Numbered from the stretch's first letter, positions 23,410-36,097 are shown. The stretch is 64,000 nt of DNA from Sphingomonas sp. Root720 (GCF_001428605.1 NZ_LMID01000011.1:496880-560879); one strand, 5' to 3'. Program-made: numbers and translations. Notes: generated from the sequence alone by a model not told the origin.

Positions 23410-25734
23410 CTACTGCTGGTATGTGAGGGTCAGACCGAAGGTCCTCGGACGAACCGACGTTTCGTAGAACAGCGTCGTCGTTGGAAGGTCGCGTACCCGC
23501 GACAGGCGCGGCGCCTGGTCGAGCGCATTGTTGACATAGGCCGAGACCGTGACGCTGCCCAGGTCGACCCCCGCTCGGAACGCCAGCGCGTGGATCGGTT
23601 CCGATTCCAGCGCCTGAGCGTCGATGCCGAACACCGTCGGGCTGCGCAGCTGACCCTTGCCCTGATATTGATAGTCGGTCCGGAAGAACGCCTTGCGTCC
23701 GGCAACTTCGAACGCATAATTGCTCGACAGCGCCGCGGTCCATTTGGCGCCGCTGGTCACCGGATCGCCCTTGAGGCCGAGGATGACCGTTCCGGTACCG
23801 CGCAGCGTCTTGTCGAGCGTTGCATCGGTATAGCCGATCGAGGCACCCAGGGTGAGCGACGAGCTGGGCCGCGCAGTCAGCTCCAGGTCGAAACCCTTGG
23901 CGGTGGCGTCGCCGAAATTCGTGATGAACTCGGAGCCGCAACCCTGCAGCGGAACGCTCTGCTGGATGTCCTTCCACTTGATGTAGAAGCCGCTCGCCGC
24001 GACCTGCAGCGCGCCTCCCAGCGTCTTGTTCTTGGAGCCGACCTCATATGACGTGGTCGAATCCGAGTCATAGGCGCCTGGGGCGTCGGTGATCCCAAGC
24101 TGGGCCAATGCGGCGTTGCAGAAGGCCGAGGAAGGCGGGTTCGCGCCGCCCACCCGGTAGCCCTTGGAGATCGAACTGTAGAGCAGGTTGCTGTCATCTA
24201 CCTGCCACGACAGACCGGCCTTGTAGGTGAAGGGTGATTCGCTCTGCTTGCCGCCGACCGGAGGCGGGTTTCCACCGGCCGCCGGGCCCTGGCCGGCCCG
24301 TAGGAACTTGAACTTCGTCCTTGCCTGGCGCGCGCCCAAGGTCAGCGTCAGACCGTCGACGATCTTGTAGTCGGCCTGAGCGAACAATGCCTTCTGTTCA
24401 TCCGAACTCGAGCGGTTCGAGAAGAAGGTGTAGACACCCCGGAACAGCGGCACGCCGAAGAAATCCTCGGCGGTGATGCCCAGGATCTGCTGGAAGGCGG
24501 CGTCGAGCGTAGGCGCGGTGTTGCCCTGGAACGAATCCTGGTCGTTCTTGCTGTAGAAGGCGCCGACCGTCCATTTCAGCGGCGAATCCGGATTGTTGGA
24601 TTCGATCCGGAATTCCTGGGTCCAGGCCTTCTGCTTGTCGACATACTCCGCCTTGTTGTTGAACGGCGTATAGGGCGGGATCGACGTGCCGAAGAATAGC
24701 GCCGACTCGATGTTGGAGAAGTCGCCACCCTGCTTGGTCTTGCGGTCGATATAGGAGGTGCTCGAGACGAGCGACACGCCGCCCGCATCGAAGGTGATAT
24801 CGAGCGCGGGTAGCAGGAACCGGTCCTTATAGGGCTGCGCGAGATTCTTGCCGCTGCGGAACACGCCCTTGTCCGGATTCGACAGGTTGACGAAATAAAG
24901 GTCGCGGTCGTCGGACGACTGATGCTGGTAGAAGAGCGACGGCTCGATCGTCAGATCGGGCGTGACCTGCCACTTCAGCGCACCGCGCAGCGTGTAATTT
25001 TCGTCATTGTTGGTGTTCTTGTCGACGGATTGAAGCGTGGTCGGATTGACCCGGTCGACCCAGCCGCCGGCATTGCGATAGGAACCGCTGACACGGAAGC
25101 CCAGCACGTCGTCGACCAGCGGGCCGCCGATCGCGACACCGGCCTCGTAGCTCGGATCACCGCTCTCGGTCATCGCCACATCCGCACGGCCATAGATGTC
25201 GGACTTGGTCAGGCTCGGCTTGCGCGTGATGAAGCGTACCGCGCCACCCTCGGCGCCCGCGCCAAACAGCGTGCCCTGCGGTCCGCGCAGGACTTCGACG
25301 CGCTCTAGATCGAAGATATAGGGATAGAAGTTCGAGGCGACGTTGCCGGTCGGGCGCACCTGGATCGGCGTTTCGTTCAGATAGACGCCGGTGGTGGGCG
25401 ATCCAACGCTCGACGCGATGCCGCGGATCGAGATGTTCGATCGGCGACCGCCATTCTGGCCGTTCGACGGCGTGATGCGCAAGCCGGGCGCCAGTCGCAC
25501 GACGTCCTCGATGCTGCGGACGCTCTGCGCGTCGAGTTGCTCCTGCGAGAAGGCGACAATGCTGAGGGGCACCTTGCTCAGCGTCTCTTCGCGGCGCTGG
25601 GCGGTCACGACGATTTCATTGGTCGAAACCCCATCTTCAGGAGTTCCCTGGGCAACGGCGTGGCCGCTGATCGATGCAGCGACCAGCGCTGCAGCAGATG
25701 TGGTGATAAGTTTCGCAATCCTGGCCGATGCCAT
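23410..25734 (-). CDS. TonB-dependent receptor
   Basis: This is a 774-residue outer-membrane protein. The start at ATG 25732-25734 has GAGGGAGG five bases upstream; the longer ORF is not supported. The signal peptide (about 1-29, ending GHAVAQ) is followed by the TonB box region EIVVTAQRREE, the plug domain (VEVLRGPQGTLFGAGAEGG) and a large beta-barrel ending in Gln (LTLTYQQ) rather than the more common Phe. It should bring a large or scarce substrate across the outer membrane with TonB energy. Two regulon dyads lie 76 and 222 bp upstream, linking it to the peptidase and aminotransferase genes, so a peptide is the likely cargo. Confidence 0.93.
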   Translation of the reverse strand: MASARIAKLITTSAAALVAASISGHAVAQGTPEDGVSTNEIVVTAQRREETLSKVPLSIVAFSQEQLDAQSVRSIEDVVRLAPGLRITPSNGQNGGRRSNISIRGIASSVGSPTTGVYLNETPIQVRPTGNVASNFYPYIFDLERVEVLRGPQGTLFGAGAEGGAVRFITRKPSLTKSDIYGRADVAMTESGDPSYEAGVAIGGPLVDDVLGFRVSGSYRNAGGWVDRVNPTTLQSVDKNTNNDENYTLRGALKWQVTPDLTIEPSLFYQHQSSDDRDLYFVNLSNPDKGVFRSGKNLAQPYKDRFLLPALDITFDAGGVSLVSSTSYIDRKTKQGGDFSNIESALFFGTSIPPYTPFNNKAEYVDKQKAWTQEFRIESNNPDSPLKWTVGAFYSKNDQDSFQGNTAPTLDAAFQQILGITAEDFFGVPLFRGVYTFFSNRSSSDEQKALFAQADYKIVDGLTLTLGARQARTKFKFLRAGQGPAAGGNPPPVGGKQSESPFTYKAGLSWQVDDSNLLYSSISKGYRVGGANPPSSAFCNAALAQLGITDAPGAYDSDSTTSYEVGSKNKTLGGALQVAASGFYIKWKDIQQSVPLQGCGSEFITNFGDATAKGFDLELTARPSSSLTLGASIGYTDATLDKTLRGTGTVILGLKGDPVTSGAKWTAALSSNYAFEVAGRKAFFRTDYQYQGKGQLRSPTVFGIDAQALESEPIHALAFRAGVDLGSVTVSAYVNNALDQAPRLSRVRDLPTTTLFYETSVRPRTFGLTLTYQQ

Positions 25735-25809
25735 GCGTGCCTCCCTCTTGATGAGCAGTGTGACGTGGTCCTCCCTGGACGCGCCCACTGTTCGAAGCAC
25801 TATCATTTC

Positions 25810-25826
25810 CTTGTACGACATACAAT
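25810..25826. promoter_or_regulatory. regulon operator D upstream of the TonB receptor
   Basis: CTTGTACGACATACAAT is the shared 17-bp dyad with one end mismatch, 76 bp before the TonB receptor start. Confidence 0.68.
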
Positions 25827-25955
25827 AATCTTATGGAGCGTATTCGGCGCCAGAAATTCCGGCGCGGAACCCGTATAATATACCAAGATAACGCTGTTTA
25901 ACGGCGCCATAGGCACATGGACCGCCTTCGGATAGCCGTGATTCGACCTGCGATC

Positions 25956-25972
25956 ATTGTACGATCTACAGC
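25956..25972. promoter_or_regulatory. weaker regulon operator E, second site upstream of the TonB receptor
   Basis: ATTGTACGATCTACAGC keeps the left half of the dyad exactly and part of the right half. It is 130 bp upstream of operator D, between the TonB receptor promoter and the 3' end of ligI. It may be a secondary site or chance. Confidence 0.5.
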
Positions 25973-26026
25973 ATAATATCGGGAGATTCGGCGTTGTGTC
26001 TGGGCATTCCCGATTTTGCCTGGGGC

Positions 26027-27964
<1,938 letters not shown>

Positions 27965-27972
<8 letters not shown>

Positions 27973-28636
27973 AGCGCAGACCCATAGCCTCCAGCTTGCC
28001 GCGCATGTCGTAGATATCGAGGCCGAGTTCGCCCGCCGCGAGCCGCTTCCGCTTCAGTTCCTCAGCCGCCTCGCGTGCCCGCGCCTTGACGAGCACGGCC
28101 GCGGCATCGGCGCGCTTGACGACGCACGCGCCGTCATCATCCGCGACGATGACGTCGCCCGGCTCGATCGCGGCGCCGGCGCAGACGACCGGCACGTTGA
28201 CCGATCCCAGCGTCGCCTTGACCGTTCCTTGCGCGAACACCGCCTTCGACCAGACCGGGAACCCCATCGCGGTCAGGTCGCGAATGTCGCGCACGCCCGC
28301 GTCGATCACCAGGCCGCGACAGCCGCGCGCCATCGCCGACGTCGCCAGCAGGTCGCCGAAATAGCCGTCGACGCACGGGCTGGACGGCGCGAGCACCAGG
28401 ATGTCGCCCGGGCGAAGATGTTCGATCGCGACGTGGAGCATCCAGTTGTCGCCGGGCGGGGCCGAAATCGTCACTGCGGACCCCGCGATCCGCGCGCCTG
28501 GGTAGATTGGCCGCATATATGCGGCGAGCAGCCCGGTGCGCCCTTGCGCCTCATGAACCGTCGCCACTCCGGCAGTGGCCAGTCCCTCGACGACCCCTGC
28601 CTCGGCGCGCGCGACGTCGCGGACCACGATGCTCAT
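27965..28636 (-). CDS. ligK: 4-carboxy-4-hydroxy-2-oxoadipate aldolase / oxaloacetate decarboxylase (LigK)
   Basis: This 223-residue RraA-like class II aldolase has its start at ATG 28634-28636, with AAGGAG seven bases upstream; the 22-residue extension is not supported. The active-site pattern is visible: [31 protein letters not shown] and DAGVRDIRD, where Arg and Asp bind pyruvate and the divalent metal. It splits 4-carboxy-4-hydroxy-2-oxoadipate into pyruvate and oxaloacetate, the last pathway step. It is the first gene of the ligK-ligU-ligI operon and diverges from the LysR gene. Confidence 0.92.
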
Positions 28637-28670
28637 CTCATATCTCCTTTGCTGCCTCGTTCCCCCTGAT

Positions 28671-28680
28671 GTTGCGCAAC
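28671..28680. promoter_or_regulatory. palindrome in the ligK/LysR divergent promoter
   Basis: GTTGCGCAAC is a perfect 10-bp palindrome in the 92-bp gap between the ligK and LysR genes, with a TATAGAT-like -10 element on the plus strand about 40 bp further on. LysR regulators usually bind such dyads between themselves and their target operon. The match is short, so confidence is modest. Confidence 0.45.
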
Positions 28681-28728
28681 GCCAATCCATATTGCCGAGC
28701 ATCGATAAGTTTTTGCTATAGATAGTGC

Positions 28729-29934
28729 ATGACGAGTCCGTTCGATCTCAACCTGCGCCACCTGCGCGCACTATCGGCGGTGATCGCGCAGGGCAGCCTC
28801 AGTCGCGGCGCCGAGGCAGCCGGACTATCGCAACCCGCGCTGACCCAGGGGCTCGGCAAGCTCGAGCGCCAGATCGGGGTGCCGCTGTTCGAACGTCATT
28901 CGGACGGCGTCTCGCCAACCGCGGCGGGCTTGCTGCTCGCCGACCGCGTCGCGCGCGCCTTCGATTATCTCGCGGCCGGTACCCGCCGGTTCGGGCGCAC
29001 CAGCCGCAGCTTCGTCCGGCCCGAACAGTTGATGACCGCAAGCCAGCTCGACGCCTTCCTTCATTTCGCCGCGGCCCAGAGCTTCATGGGCGCGGCGCAG
29101 GCAAGCCGGTTGTCCCAGCCGGCGATCCACCGCGCGGTGCGCGACCTGGAGCAGATATGCGCCGTCCCGCTGGCCGAGCGGCGGGGGCGTGGCGTGATGC
29201 TGACCGCAGCCGGGCGCGCCTTGGCGCGCGGCGCGCGGTTGGCGCAGCAGGAGATCGCGGCGGGCATCATCGAGGTTCGGGGTGAGGATCATGAAGGGGG
29301 CCGTGTCGCGATCGGCGCGATGCCGCTCAGCCGGGCGCTGGTCCTGCCTCGTGCGCTCGCCGAACTGCTGCGCGCCATGCCCCATGCCGTGATCGATGTC
29401 GTCGAAGGATCGTGGCGCGAACTGATCGAGCCGCTTGCCGACGGGATCATCGATCTGACCATCGGTGCGCTACGCGATGAGCCCCCCGCCGGGCTTGTCC
29501 AGGAGCCGCTATTTACCGATCAGCTTGCCATTTTCGGACGGCCGGGACATCCGATCCTGGAAGGCCCGATCGACATTGCGACATTATGTGGCCAACCATG
29601 GATCGTCGGCCCCGCCGGCACGCCGCTGCGCAGGCATTGGGAAGCGATGTTCGCCGATGGCCCCCTGCCGGCCGTGCCGGTCGAATGCGGTTCGGTGATG
29701 GTGATCCGGGGCATGCTCGCGCAAAGTGACCTGCTCACGTTGCTGTCCCCGGATCAGGTCGCGCTGGAGGTTGCAAGCGGCATGCTCGTGCAGATCGGCA
29801 AGCCGCTCCCGGGGGCGGTGCGCACCATCGGCCTCACGACCCGCGGCGGCTGGCGCCCGACCTGGATTCAGCGCGAACTCATGCGGCACATTCGCGATGC
29901 AGTCCGCGACACAAGACTTCAGGAAAACCGATAG
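28729..29934 (+). CDS. LysR family regulator with two N-terminal HTH domains
   Basis: This 401-residue protein is about 100 residues longer than a normal LysR regulator. The cause is a second winged-helix domain. HTH1 spans about 8-68 ([20 protein letters not shown], then [12 protein letters not shown]). HTH2 spans about 104-164 ([19 protein letters not shown], then [13 protein letters not shown]). The substrate-binding domain follows from about 190. It sits between the divergent lig operons and probably activates one or both in response to a protocatechuate-pathway metabolite. Both HTH copies look intact. Confidence 0.88.
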   Translation: MTSPFDLNLRHLRALSAVIAQGSLSRGAEAAGLSQPALTQGLGKLERQIGVPLFERHSDGVSPTAAGLLLADRVARAFDYLAAGTRRFGRTSRSFVRPEQLMTASQLDAFLHFAAAQSFMGAAQASRLSQPAIHRAVRDLEQICAVPLAERRGRGVMLTAAGRALARGARLAQQEIAAGIIEVRGEDHEGGRVAIGAMPLSRALVLPRALAELLRAMPHAVIDVVEGSWRELIEPLADGIIDLTIGALRDEPPAGLVQEPLFTDQLAIFGRPGHPILEGPIDIATLCGQPWIVGPAGTPLRRHWEAMFADGPLPAVPVECGSVMVIRGMLAQSDLLTLLSPDQVALEVASGMLVQIGKPLPGAVRTIGLTTRGGWRPTWIQRELMRHIRDAVRDTRLQENR

Positions 29935-29988
29935 CAGCCCAAGCAATTGGATTGGCCGCCCTGTCCGCACCCGCTCTAGCAGCGGCGC

Positions 29989-30852
29989 ATGGATGGCAGC
30001 ATTGCACATATCGGGTTCGGCGAGGCGGGCATGGCGTTCGCCCGCCCCGGCGCACGCGCCTATGACCGCAGCACCGACGACGGCGCGATGCGTGACGCCA
30101 AGCGGGCCGATTATGTAGCCTGCAGGGTCGTCGGCTGCGCCGACGCGACCGAGGCGCTGGCAGGCGTCGATGCGGTGCTCTCGCTCGTGACCGCCGACCA
30201 GTCGCTGGCCGCCGCGCGGACCGCTGCGCCGTTGCTGAAGCCCGGCGCAATCTGGTTCGACATGAACAGCGTCGCCCCCGATACCAAGCGTCAGGCGGCC
30301 GATGCGATCGAGGCGGCGGGCGGTCGTCATGTCGATGTCGCGGTGATGGCGCCCGTCCATCCCCGGAGGCTGGGCACGCCGTTGCTGGTTGCCGGGAAAT
30401 ATGCGCGGGCGGGCGCCGACGCCTTGCGGGCCATGGGGTTCGTCAATGTTCGCATCGTCGGCGGCGACACCGGCGCGGCGTCGGCGATCAAGATGATCCG
30501 CTCGGTGATGGTCAAGGGGATCGAGGCGCTCACCGCCGAGTGCCTGATCGCCGCCGATGCGGCCGGCGTGACGGCGGATGTCCTCGCTTCGCTGGACGTC
30601 GGCGCCCCCGAAGCGGGCTGGGAAGCGCGGGCCGATTATAATCTCGATCGGATGCTGGTCCACGGACGGCGCCGGGCCGCCGAGATGGAGGAGGTGGTCA
30701 GGACGATCGAAGCGCTCGGCACCGGGGCGGCGATGAGCCGCGCGACCGCCGAACGCCAGCGCGCGATCGGATCGCTTGGCGTCGTCCGCCCGCCTGAAGG
30801 GCTCGACGGCAAACTGGGGCTCCTCCGCAACGGCAAGGGGCTCGCGGCATGA
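29989..30852 (+). CDS. NAD(P)-binding dehydrogenase, 6-phosphogluconate/3-hydroxyisobutyrate dehydrogenase-like (DUF1932)
   Basis: This 287-residue protein has the Rossmann motif HIGFGEAGMAF (about 7-17), a middle part with VMAPVHP, the catalytic-type Lys in SAIKMIRSVMVKG, and a C-terminal helical domain of the DUF1932 type. Reductions or oxidations of beta-hydroxyacids are typical of the superfamily. It overlaps ligJ by 4 bp and heads the plus-strand operon, so it belongs to the pathway or to a feeder route. It is not one of the known core lig enzymes. No clear ribosome binding site is seen before ATG 29989. Confidence 0.75.
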   Translation: MDGSIAHIGFGEAGMAFARPGARAYDRSTDDGAMRDAKRADYVACRVVGCADATEALAGVDAVLSLVTADQSLAAARTAAPLLKPGAIWFDMNSVAPDTKRQAADAIEAAGGRHVDVAVMAPVHPRRLGTPLLVAGKYARAGADALRAMGFVNVRIVGGDTGAASAIKMIRSVMVKGIEALTAECLIAADAAGVTADVLASLDVGAPEAGWEARADYNLDRMLVHGRRRAAEMEEVVRTIEALGTGAAMSRATAERQRAIGSLGVVRPPEGLDGKLGLLRNGKGLAA

Positions 30853-31870
30853 CGATGATCATCGATTGCCACGGCCATTATACGGTCTTGCCCAAGGCGC
30901 ACGATGACTGGCGCGAAGCGCAGAAGGCCGCCTTCGAGGCCGGCGAGCTCGCGCCGCCCTATCCCGCCATCGGCGACGACGAGATTCGCGAGACGATCGA
31001 GGCCAATCAGCTGCGGCTGATCAGGGAACGTGGCGCCGACCTCACCATCTTCAGCCCGCGCGCATCTGCGATGGCGCCGCATGTCGGCGACGAGGGCGTC
31101 GCCAGCGAATGGGCCGGTCGCTGCAACGATCTCATCGCGCGGGTGGTGGCGCTGTTCCCCGAAAGCTTCGCCGGCGTCTGCATGTTGCCGCAAAGCCCCA
31201 AGGCCGGCATGGGCGCGTCGATCGAGGAGCTCGAACGTTGCGTGACCGGGCTCGGTTTCATCGGGTGCAACCTCAATCCCGATCCCGGCGGCGGCCATTT
31301 CCAGCATCCGCCGCTCACCGACCGCTACTGGTACCCCTTCTACGAGAAGATGGTCGAACTCGATGTCCCGGCGATGATCCATGTGTCGGGCAGCTGCAAT
31401 CCCGCGATGCACGCCACCGGCGGCTATTATATCGCGGCGGACACCATCGCGTTCATGCAGCTGCTCGAAGGGGATCTGTTCGCGGACTTTCCGACCCTGC
31501 GCTTCATCATCCCGCATGGCGGCGGCGCAGTGCCCTATCATTGGGGCCGCTATCGTGGGCTCGCCGATATGCTGAAGAAGCCCGGCCTCGACACGCATCT
31601 GATGAATAACATCTTTTTCGACACCTGCGTCTATCACCAGCCGGGCGTCGACCTGCTCGCCGATGTGGTCGACAGCAAGAATATATTGTTCGGGTCGGAA
31701 ATGGTCGGCGCGGTGCGCGGGATCGATCCGACCACCGGCCATTATTTCGACGATACGAAGCGCTATGTCGATGCGCTCGATATCGGCGAGGCCGAGCGCC
31801 ACGCGATCTTCGAAGGCAATGCCCGGCGCGTCTTCCCGCGGCTCGATGCGCAGCTGAGGGCGCGAGGGCT

Positions 31871-31874
<4 letters not shown>
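30849..31874 (+). CDS. ligJ: 4-oxalomesaconate hydratase (LigJ)
   Basis: This 341-residue amidohydrolase-superfamily protein has exactly the usual LigJ length. It begins MTMIIDCHGHYT with the metal-binding H-x-H, has HVSGSCNPAMHATG and FIIPHGGGAVPYHWGRYRG in the centre, and ends with the conserved ILFGSEMVGAVRGIDP block. LigJ hydrates the 4-oxalomesaconate-derived dienol to 4-carboxy-4-hydroxy-2-oxoadipate, the LigK substrate. It overlaps the preceding dehydrogenase (ATGA) and ligA (GTGA). Confidence 0.93.
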
Positions 31875-33120
<1,246 letters not shown>

Positions 33121-33156
33121 ACCAGTGATCCCGTTCATCCCCATCAGGAGATTATC

Positions 33157-34098
33157 ATGAAGATCGCCCTCGCCGGCGCCGGCGCCTTTGGCGAAAAGCA
33201 CCTCGACGGCCTGAAGGCTATCGACGGCGTCGAGGTCGTGTCGCTGGTCGGCCGGCGGCTCGATCAGACCCGGGCGGTCGCCGCCCGATATGGCATCGCC
33301 CACGCCTGCACCGATCTGGCCGAAGCGCTGGAGCAGCCGGGTGTCGATGCCGTGATCCTATGCACCCCGACGCAGATGCACGCGGCGCAGGCGATCCAGT
33401 GCATGGACGCGGGCAAGCATGTGCAGGTCGAAATCCCGCTGGCCGACAGCTGGGCCGACAGCGAAGCGGTCCTCGCCAAGAGCTCGCAGACCGGCCTCAC
33501 ATGCATGGTCGGCCACACGCGCCGGTTCAATCCATCCCACCAATATCTCCACGACAGGATCCGGCGCGGCGATCTCGCGGTGCAGCAGATGGACGTGCAG
33601 ACCTATTTCTTCCGCCGCAAGAACATCAACGCCAAGGGCGAGGCGCGCAGCTGGACCGATCATCTGCTGTGGCATCACGCCGCGCACACGGTCGATCTCT
33701 TTGCTTATCAGGCGGGACCGATCGTCCAGGCCAATGCGATCCAGGGGCCGATCCATCCCGAGCTCGGCATCGCGCTCGACATGTCGATCCAGCTCCGGAG
33801 CGAAAGCGGCGCGATCTGCACGCTGTCGCTCAGCTTCAACAATGACGGGCCGCTCGGCACCTTCTTCCGCTACATCTGCGATAACGGCACATGGATCGCG
33901 CGCTATGACGATCTGGTCACCGGCCGGGAAGAGCCCGTCGACCTGAGCGGCGTGACGGTTTCGAACAACGGGATCGAGCTGCAGGACCGCGAGTTCATCG
34001 GCGCGATCCGCGAGGGCCGCGAACCCAACAGTTCGGTCCAGCAGGTGCTGCCCTGCTATCGCGTTCTTCATATGCTCGAGCAGCAGCTCGGGGCATGA
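33157..34098 (+). CDS. ligC: 4-carboxy-2-hydroxymuconate-6-semialdehyde dehydrogenase (LigC)
   Basis: This 313-residue GFO/IDH/MocA-family dehydrogenase has a GAGAFGEKHLDG Rossmann motif at the N-terminus, VQVEIPLADSW where most family members have E-K-P, and LLWHHAAHTVDLF near the active site. LigC oxidises the ring-cleavage hemiacetal to 2-pyrone-4,6-dicarboxylate with NADP. The ribosome binding site is AGGAG before ATG 33157. It overlaps pobA by 4 bp. Confidence 0.93.
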   Translation: MKIALAGAGAFGEKHLDGLKAIDGVEVVSLVGRRLDQTRAVAARYGIAHACTDLAEALEQPGVDAVILCTPTQMHAAQAIQCMDAGKHVQVEIPLADSWADSEAVLAKSSQTGLTCMVGHTRRFNPSHQYLHDRIRRGDLAVQQMDVQTYFFRRKNINAKGEARSWTDHLLWHHAAHTVDLFAYQAGPIVQANAIQGPIHPELGIALDMSIQLRSESGAICTLSLSFNNDGPLGTFFRYICDNGTWIARYDDLVTGREEPVDLSGVTVSNNGIELQDREFIGAIREGREPNSSVQQVLPCYRVLHMLEQQLGA

Positions 34099-35267
34099 AG
34101 ACGCAGGTCGCGATCGTCGGCAGCGGCCCATCGGGCCTGCTGCTCGGCCACCTGCTGCGCGCGGCCGGGATCGACTGCGTGATCGTCGAGCGGCAGGGCC
34201 GCGCGCACGTCGAAAGCCGCATCCGTGCCGGGGTGCTGGAAACGGTGACGACCGACCTGATGCACCGGCTCGGCATCAGCGCGCGGATGGACGCCGAGGG
34301 GCTGATCGAGGATGGCTTCAACCTCGCCGACGGCGAGCGGCTGATCCGTATCGACATCAAGGCGCTGACCGGACGGCACGTCATGGTCTACGGCCAGACC
34401 GAACTGACCCGCGACCTGATCGCCGCCGCGCCGGAACGAGGTCTTAAGATCCTGTTCGAAGCCAAGGACGTCGCATTGCATGGCGTCGACGGCGACCGCC
34501 CCGCGGTGAGCTGCGAGATCGATGGCGAATCCCTCGACATCGAGGCTGATTTCATTGCGGGTTGTGATGGCTTCCACGGTCCGTCGCGCAAGGTCATCGT
34601 CGCCGCAGGCCATGCCCGTGAATATGAACGGGAATATCCGTTCGGCTGGCTCGGCATTCTCGCCGACGTACCGCCTTGCCATCCCGAGCTGATCTATTCG
34701 AACGACCCGTGCGGCTTCGCGCTGGCCTCGATGCGATCGGCGACGCGGAGCCGCTATTATATCCAGGTGTCACTCACCGAGAAGGTCGAGGACTGGCCCG
34801 AGGACAGGTTGTGGGACGAACTCGCCCGGCGCTTCGATCCGATCTCGCAGCATGGCGTGGCACGCGGCCCGGCGCTCGAGATGTCGATCGCGCCGCTACG
34901 CTCCTACGTGTTCGAGACCATGCGCCACGGCCGCCTGTTCCTGGCGGGGGACGCGGCGCACATCGTGCCTCCAACGGGCGCGAAGGGGCTCAATCTCGCC
35001 GCCTCGGACGTCGCCTATCTCGCCGATGCGCTGATAGCGCATTACCGCTCTGCCGATGACAGGCTTCTGACGCTGTACGAGGCGCGCGCGCTCGCCCGCA
35101 TCTGGAAGGCCGAGCGGTTCAGCTGGTATCTCACCAAGCTGATGCACCGCTTTCCGGGCGAAGGGGCCTTCGAACACCGCATGCAGACTGCCGAACTCGA
35201 TTATGTCGCTGGTTCGCAAGCGATGCAAAAGGCGATCGCGGAGAATTACGTCGGATTACCGCTGTAA
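34095..35267 (+). CDS. pobA: 4-hydroxybenzoate 3-monooxygenase (PobA)
   Basis: This is a 390-residue class A flavoprotein hydroxylase. Numbering matches the well-studied Pseudomonas enzyme at almost every active-site residue: Tyr201, Ser212, Arg214, Arg220, Tyr222 and Tyr385 are all present at the same positions. FAD motifs are GSGPSGLLLG at the N-terminus and FLAGDAAHIVPPTGAKG in the second half. It converts 4-hydroxybenzoate to protocatechuate, the LigAB substrate. It is the last gene of the plus-strand operon, so 4-hydroxybenzoate is probably the main input of this module. Confidence 0.96.
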   Translation: MKTQVAIVGSGPSGLLLGHLLRAAGIDCVIVERQGRAHVESRIRAGVLETVTTDLMHRLGISARMDAEGLIEDGFNLADGERLIRIDIKALTGRHVMVYGQTELTRDLIAAAPERGLKILFEAKDVALHGVDGDRPAVSCEIDGESLDIEADFIAGCDGFHGPSRKVIVAAGHAREYEREYPFGWLGILADVPPCHPELIYSNDPCGFALASMRSATRSRYYIQVSLTEKVEDWPEDRLWDELARRFDPISQHGVARGPALEMSIAPLRSYVFETMRHGRLFLAGDAAHIVPPTGAKGLNLAASDVAYLADALIAHYRSADDRLLTLYEARALARIWKAERFSWYLTKLMHRFPGEGAFEHRMQTAELDYVAGSQAMQKAIAENYVGLPL

Positions 35268-35331
35268 GGTCACGCTCTCGACGCGCTGCTGGCCTGAGGC
35301 GAGTTGGCGCCGGTCATCTCGATATACTCCC

Positions 35332-36096
35332 TCAATCAGCGGTCCAGCCACCGTCGATTATGACGCTGGTGCCCGTGACGAGCGCGCTGGCGTCAGTGGC
35401 GAGGAATAGCGCCGCCCCCATCAGATCCTCGACTGTGCCAATCCGCCCGAGCTTGATCTTGACAAGCACGTTCGCCTTGAACTTCTCGTCGGCGAAGAAG
35501 GGCTTGGTCATCGGCGTTTCGATGAAGGTCGGCGCGATCGTATTGGAGCGAATACCACGGCCGGCGAGGTCAAGTGCAAAGCTCTTGTTCATGCCCTCGA
35601 TCGCCCATTTCGATGCACAATATAGCGAGCGGTCGGGTCCGCCGACATGCCCCATTTGGCTGCCGATGTGGATCAGGCTGCCCCGGATGTCGTCGGCGAT
35701 CATCCGCTTGACGCAGGCTTGCGCCACGAAGAATGCGGACTTCACGTTGAGGTCCATCACCGCATCATAGTCAGCCGGAGTAACTTCCCACATCGGCTTC
35801 GGTCGATTGGTGCCGGCATTGTTGACCAGCACATGGAAGCCGGGCCGGCCGGCGAAGAAATCCTCCACCGCTGCCAGATCGGAAACGTCGAGGATCGCGG
35901 CTTCGGCGCGCCCGCCGGCGTCGCGGATGGCGGCTGCGCCGGCTTCGATCTCCGCCGCCGTCCGCGCCGCGAGGGTCACCGCGGCGCCGGCGTCCGCCAA
36001 AGCTGCGGCGAGCGCGAGCCCGATACCACGCCCGGCACCCGTCACCAACGCACGGCGACCGTCGAGACGGAAGCTCGGTGTTCTTGGGAGGTCCAT
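35332..36096 (-). CDS. short-chain dehydrogenase/reductase (SDR)
   Basis: This 254-residue classical SDR has the cofactor motif TGAGRGIG (19-26), NNAG (92-95), the catalytic triad Ser146, Tyr159 and Lys163 (YCASK), and a C-terminus ending INGGW-like (IIDGGWTAD). It oxidises or reduces an alcohol/ketone with NAD(P). It starts one base after the stop of the HisD-like gene, so the two are co-translated and probably act on successive hydroxyl groups of one substrate. It converges with pobA. Confidence 0.9.
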   Translation of the reverse strand: MDLPRTPSFRLDGRRALVTGAGRGIGLALAAALADAGAAVTLAARTAAEIEAGAAAIRDAGGRAEAAILDVSDLAAVEDFFAGRPGFHVLVNNAGTNRPKPMWEVTPADYDAVMDLNVKSAFFVAQACVKRMIADDIRGSLIHIGSQMGHVGGPDRSLYCASKWAIEGMNKSFALDLAGRGIRSNTIAPTFIETPMTKPFFADEKFKANVLVKIKLGRIGTVEDLMGAALFLATDASALVTGTSVIIDGGWTAD

Positions 36097-36097
36097 G

